From Polaromonas sp. C04 (GTDB lineage: Bacteria > Pseudomonadota > Gammaproteobacteria > Burkholderiales > Burkholderiaceae_C), in NCBI RefSeq assembly GCF_002002705.1, contig NZ_MUNS01000040.1, forward strand, positions 1-64,000: 64,000 nt of DNA, given 5' to 3'. A model generated the notes under the pieces. That model saw only the letters and a list, made by a program, of their open reading frames with translations, was not told the DNA's origin and did no database searches. Shown piece by piece: positions 63,783 through 64,000 of this stretch. The position numbers and the translations under genes are program-made. The stretch's first letter is position 1. Each line of letters starts with the position of its first letter.

Positions 63783-64000
63783 ATGGAAAAAACCATCACC
63801 GCGGGCCTTGAGGTGGCTCGAGACAATTTGCAGCAGCGGGTTGCCGTTCGGCTGCGTGAGTTGTTGATCCACGGCACCATCGCACCGGGCAGCAAGCTCA
63901 ATGAGCGGGATCTTTGTGAGCAGCTTGGGGTCTCTCGCACCCCCTTGCGCGAGGCTGTCCGCCTGCTTGCCGCCGAAGGCCTCGTGTCCCTGGATCCGGG
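63783..64000 (+). CDS. GntR family transcriptional regulator (partial, runs off window)
   Basis: The first 72 codons: MEKTITAGLEVARDNLQ, then a winged helix-turn-helix with LRELLIHGTIAPGSKLNERD, LCEQLGVSRTPLREAVRLLA and AEGLVSLDPG. This is the GntR DNA-binding domain, FadR/FCD-type judging by its start. It is divergent from the aminotransferase and most likely represses that locus until an effector, probably the transported acid, binds. The effector domain lies outside the window. Confidence 0.9.
   Translation, partial: MEKTITAGLEVARDNLQQRVAVRLRELLIHGTIAPGSKLNERDLCEQLGVSRTPLREAVRLLAAEGLVSLDP

Overview
The window reads as chromosomal DNA of a betaproteobacterium, most likely a Comamonadaceae member (Polaromonas/Rhodoferax-like). 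The basis is the housekeeping set proS, rppH, proB, obgE, rpmA, rplU, ispB, high-GC codon use, an H-NS-type protein with the short Burkholderiales architecture, and a tripartite tricarboxylate transporter with a Bug-type receptor. It also holds a roughly 55-60 bp interspersed repeat of a kind I recall from this family. Species cannot be fixed from the sequence.

Layout. 0-12 kb is core genome: a broken DUF2971 gene, a SUMF1-domain protein, an SlyD/SlpA-type prolyl isomerase, monothiol glutaredoxin, a CNNM/CBS membrane protein, a lytic transglycosylase, proS, rppH, a CNP1-like protein, proB, obgE, rpmA, rplU, ispB and tRNA-Pro(CGG). 12-16 kb holds an H-NS-like protein, a Sel1/lytic transglycosylase, a FeeM-like acyltransferase fused to PilZ, and a trypsin-like protease. 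16-19 kb is a tight four-gene operon: an exported Cys-containing protein, a PqqD-like chaperone, an HPr-kinase-like protein and a nucleotidyltransferase-fold protein. This looks like a peptide/protein modification system without an assigned product.

19-34.8 kb is an exosortase-A (PEP-CTERM) associated exopolysaccharide region. It encodes the TPR lipoprotein PrsT, the PrsK/PrsR two-component pair, an EpsB-type sugar transferase, an O-antigen-ligase-like protein, a PLP decarboxylase and an acyl-CoA ligase on the minus strand. An acyl carrier protein and two alpha/beta hydrolases run divergently. The exosortase itself, the chain-length/export proteins and any PEP-CTERM substrate are not in the window. 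35-50 kb continues with polysaccharide genes: two glycosyltransferases, a methyltransferase, a CDP-glycerol glycerophosphotransferase, a flippase, a second ligase fused to a beta-helix domain, a polysaccharide deacetylase and a truncated acyltransferase. An IS5/IS1182-type element interrupts this stretch.

50-57.7 kb is an accessory island bounded by transposon debris: a complete IS630 element and an IS3 fragment on the left, a decayed IS630 fragment on the right. It carries a PD-(D/E)XK nuclease-like protein, a small plasmid/ICE-type protein, a tyrosine recombinase and a PcfJ-domain protein. 57.7-64 kb is a catabolic/transport locus read leftward from a divergent GntR regulator: a serine-glyoxylate-type aminotransferase, TctC, TctB, TctA, an ArsC-like protein and a class II aldolase.

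The most noteworthy points are the PqqD/HprK-like/nucleotidyltransferase operon with its candidate substrate, the nuclease-recombinase-PcfJ island, the ligase/beta-helix fusion, the FeeM-PilZ fusion, and the interspersed repeat, which lies in frame inside two genes and overlaps the proB start.
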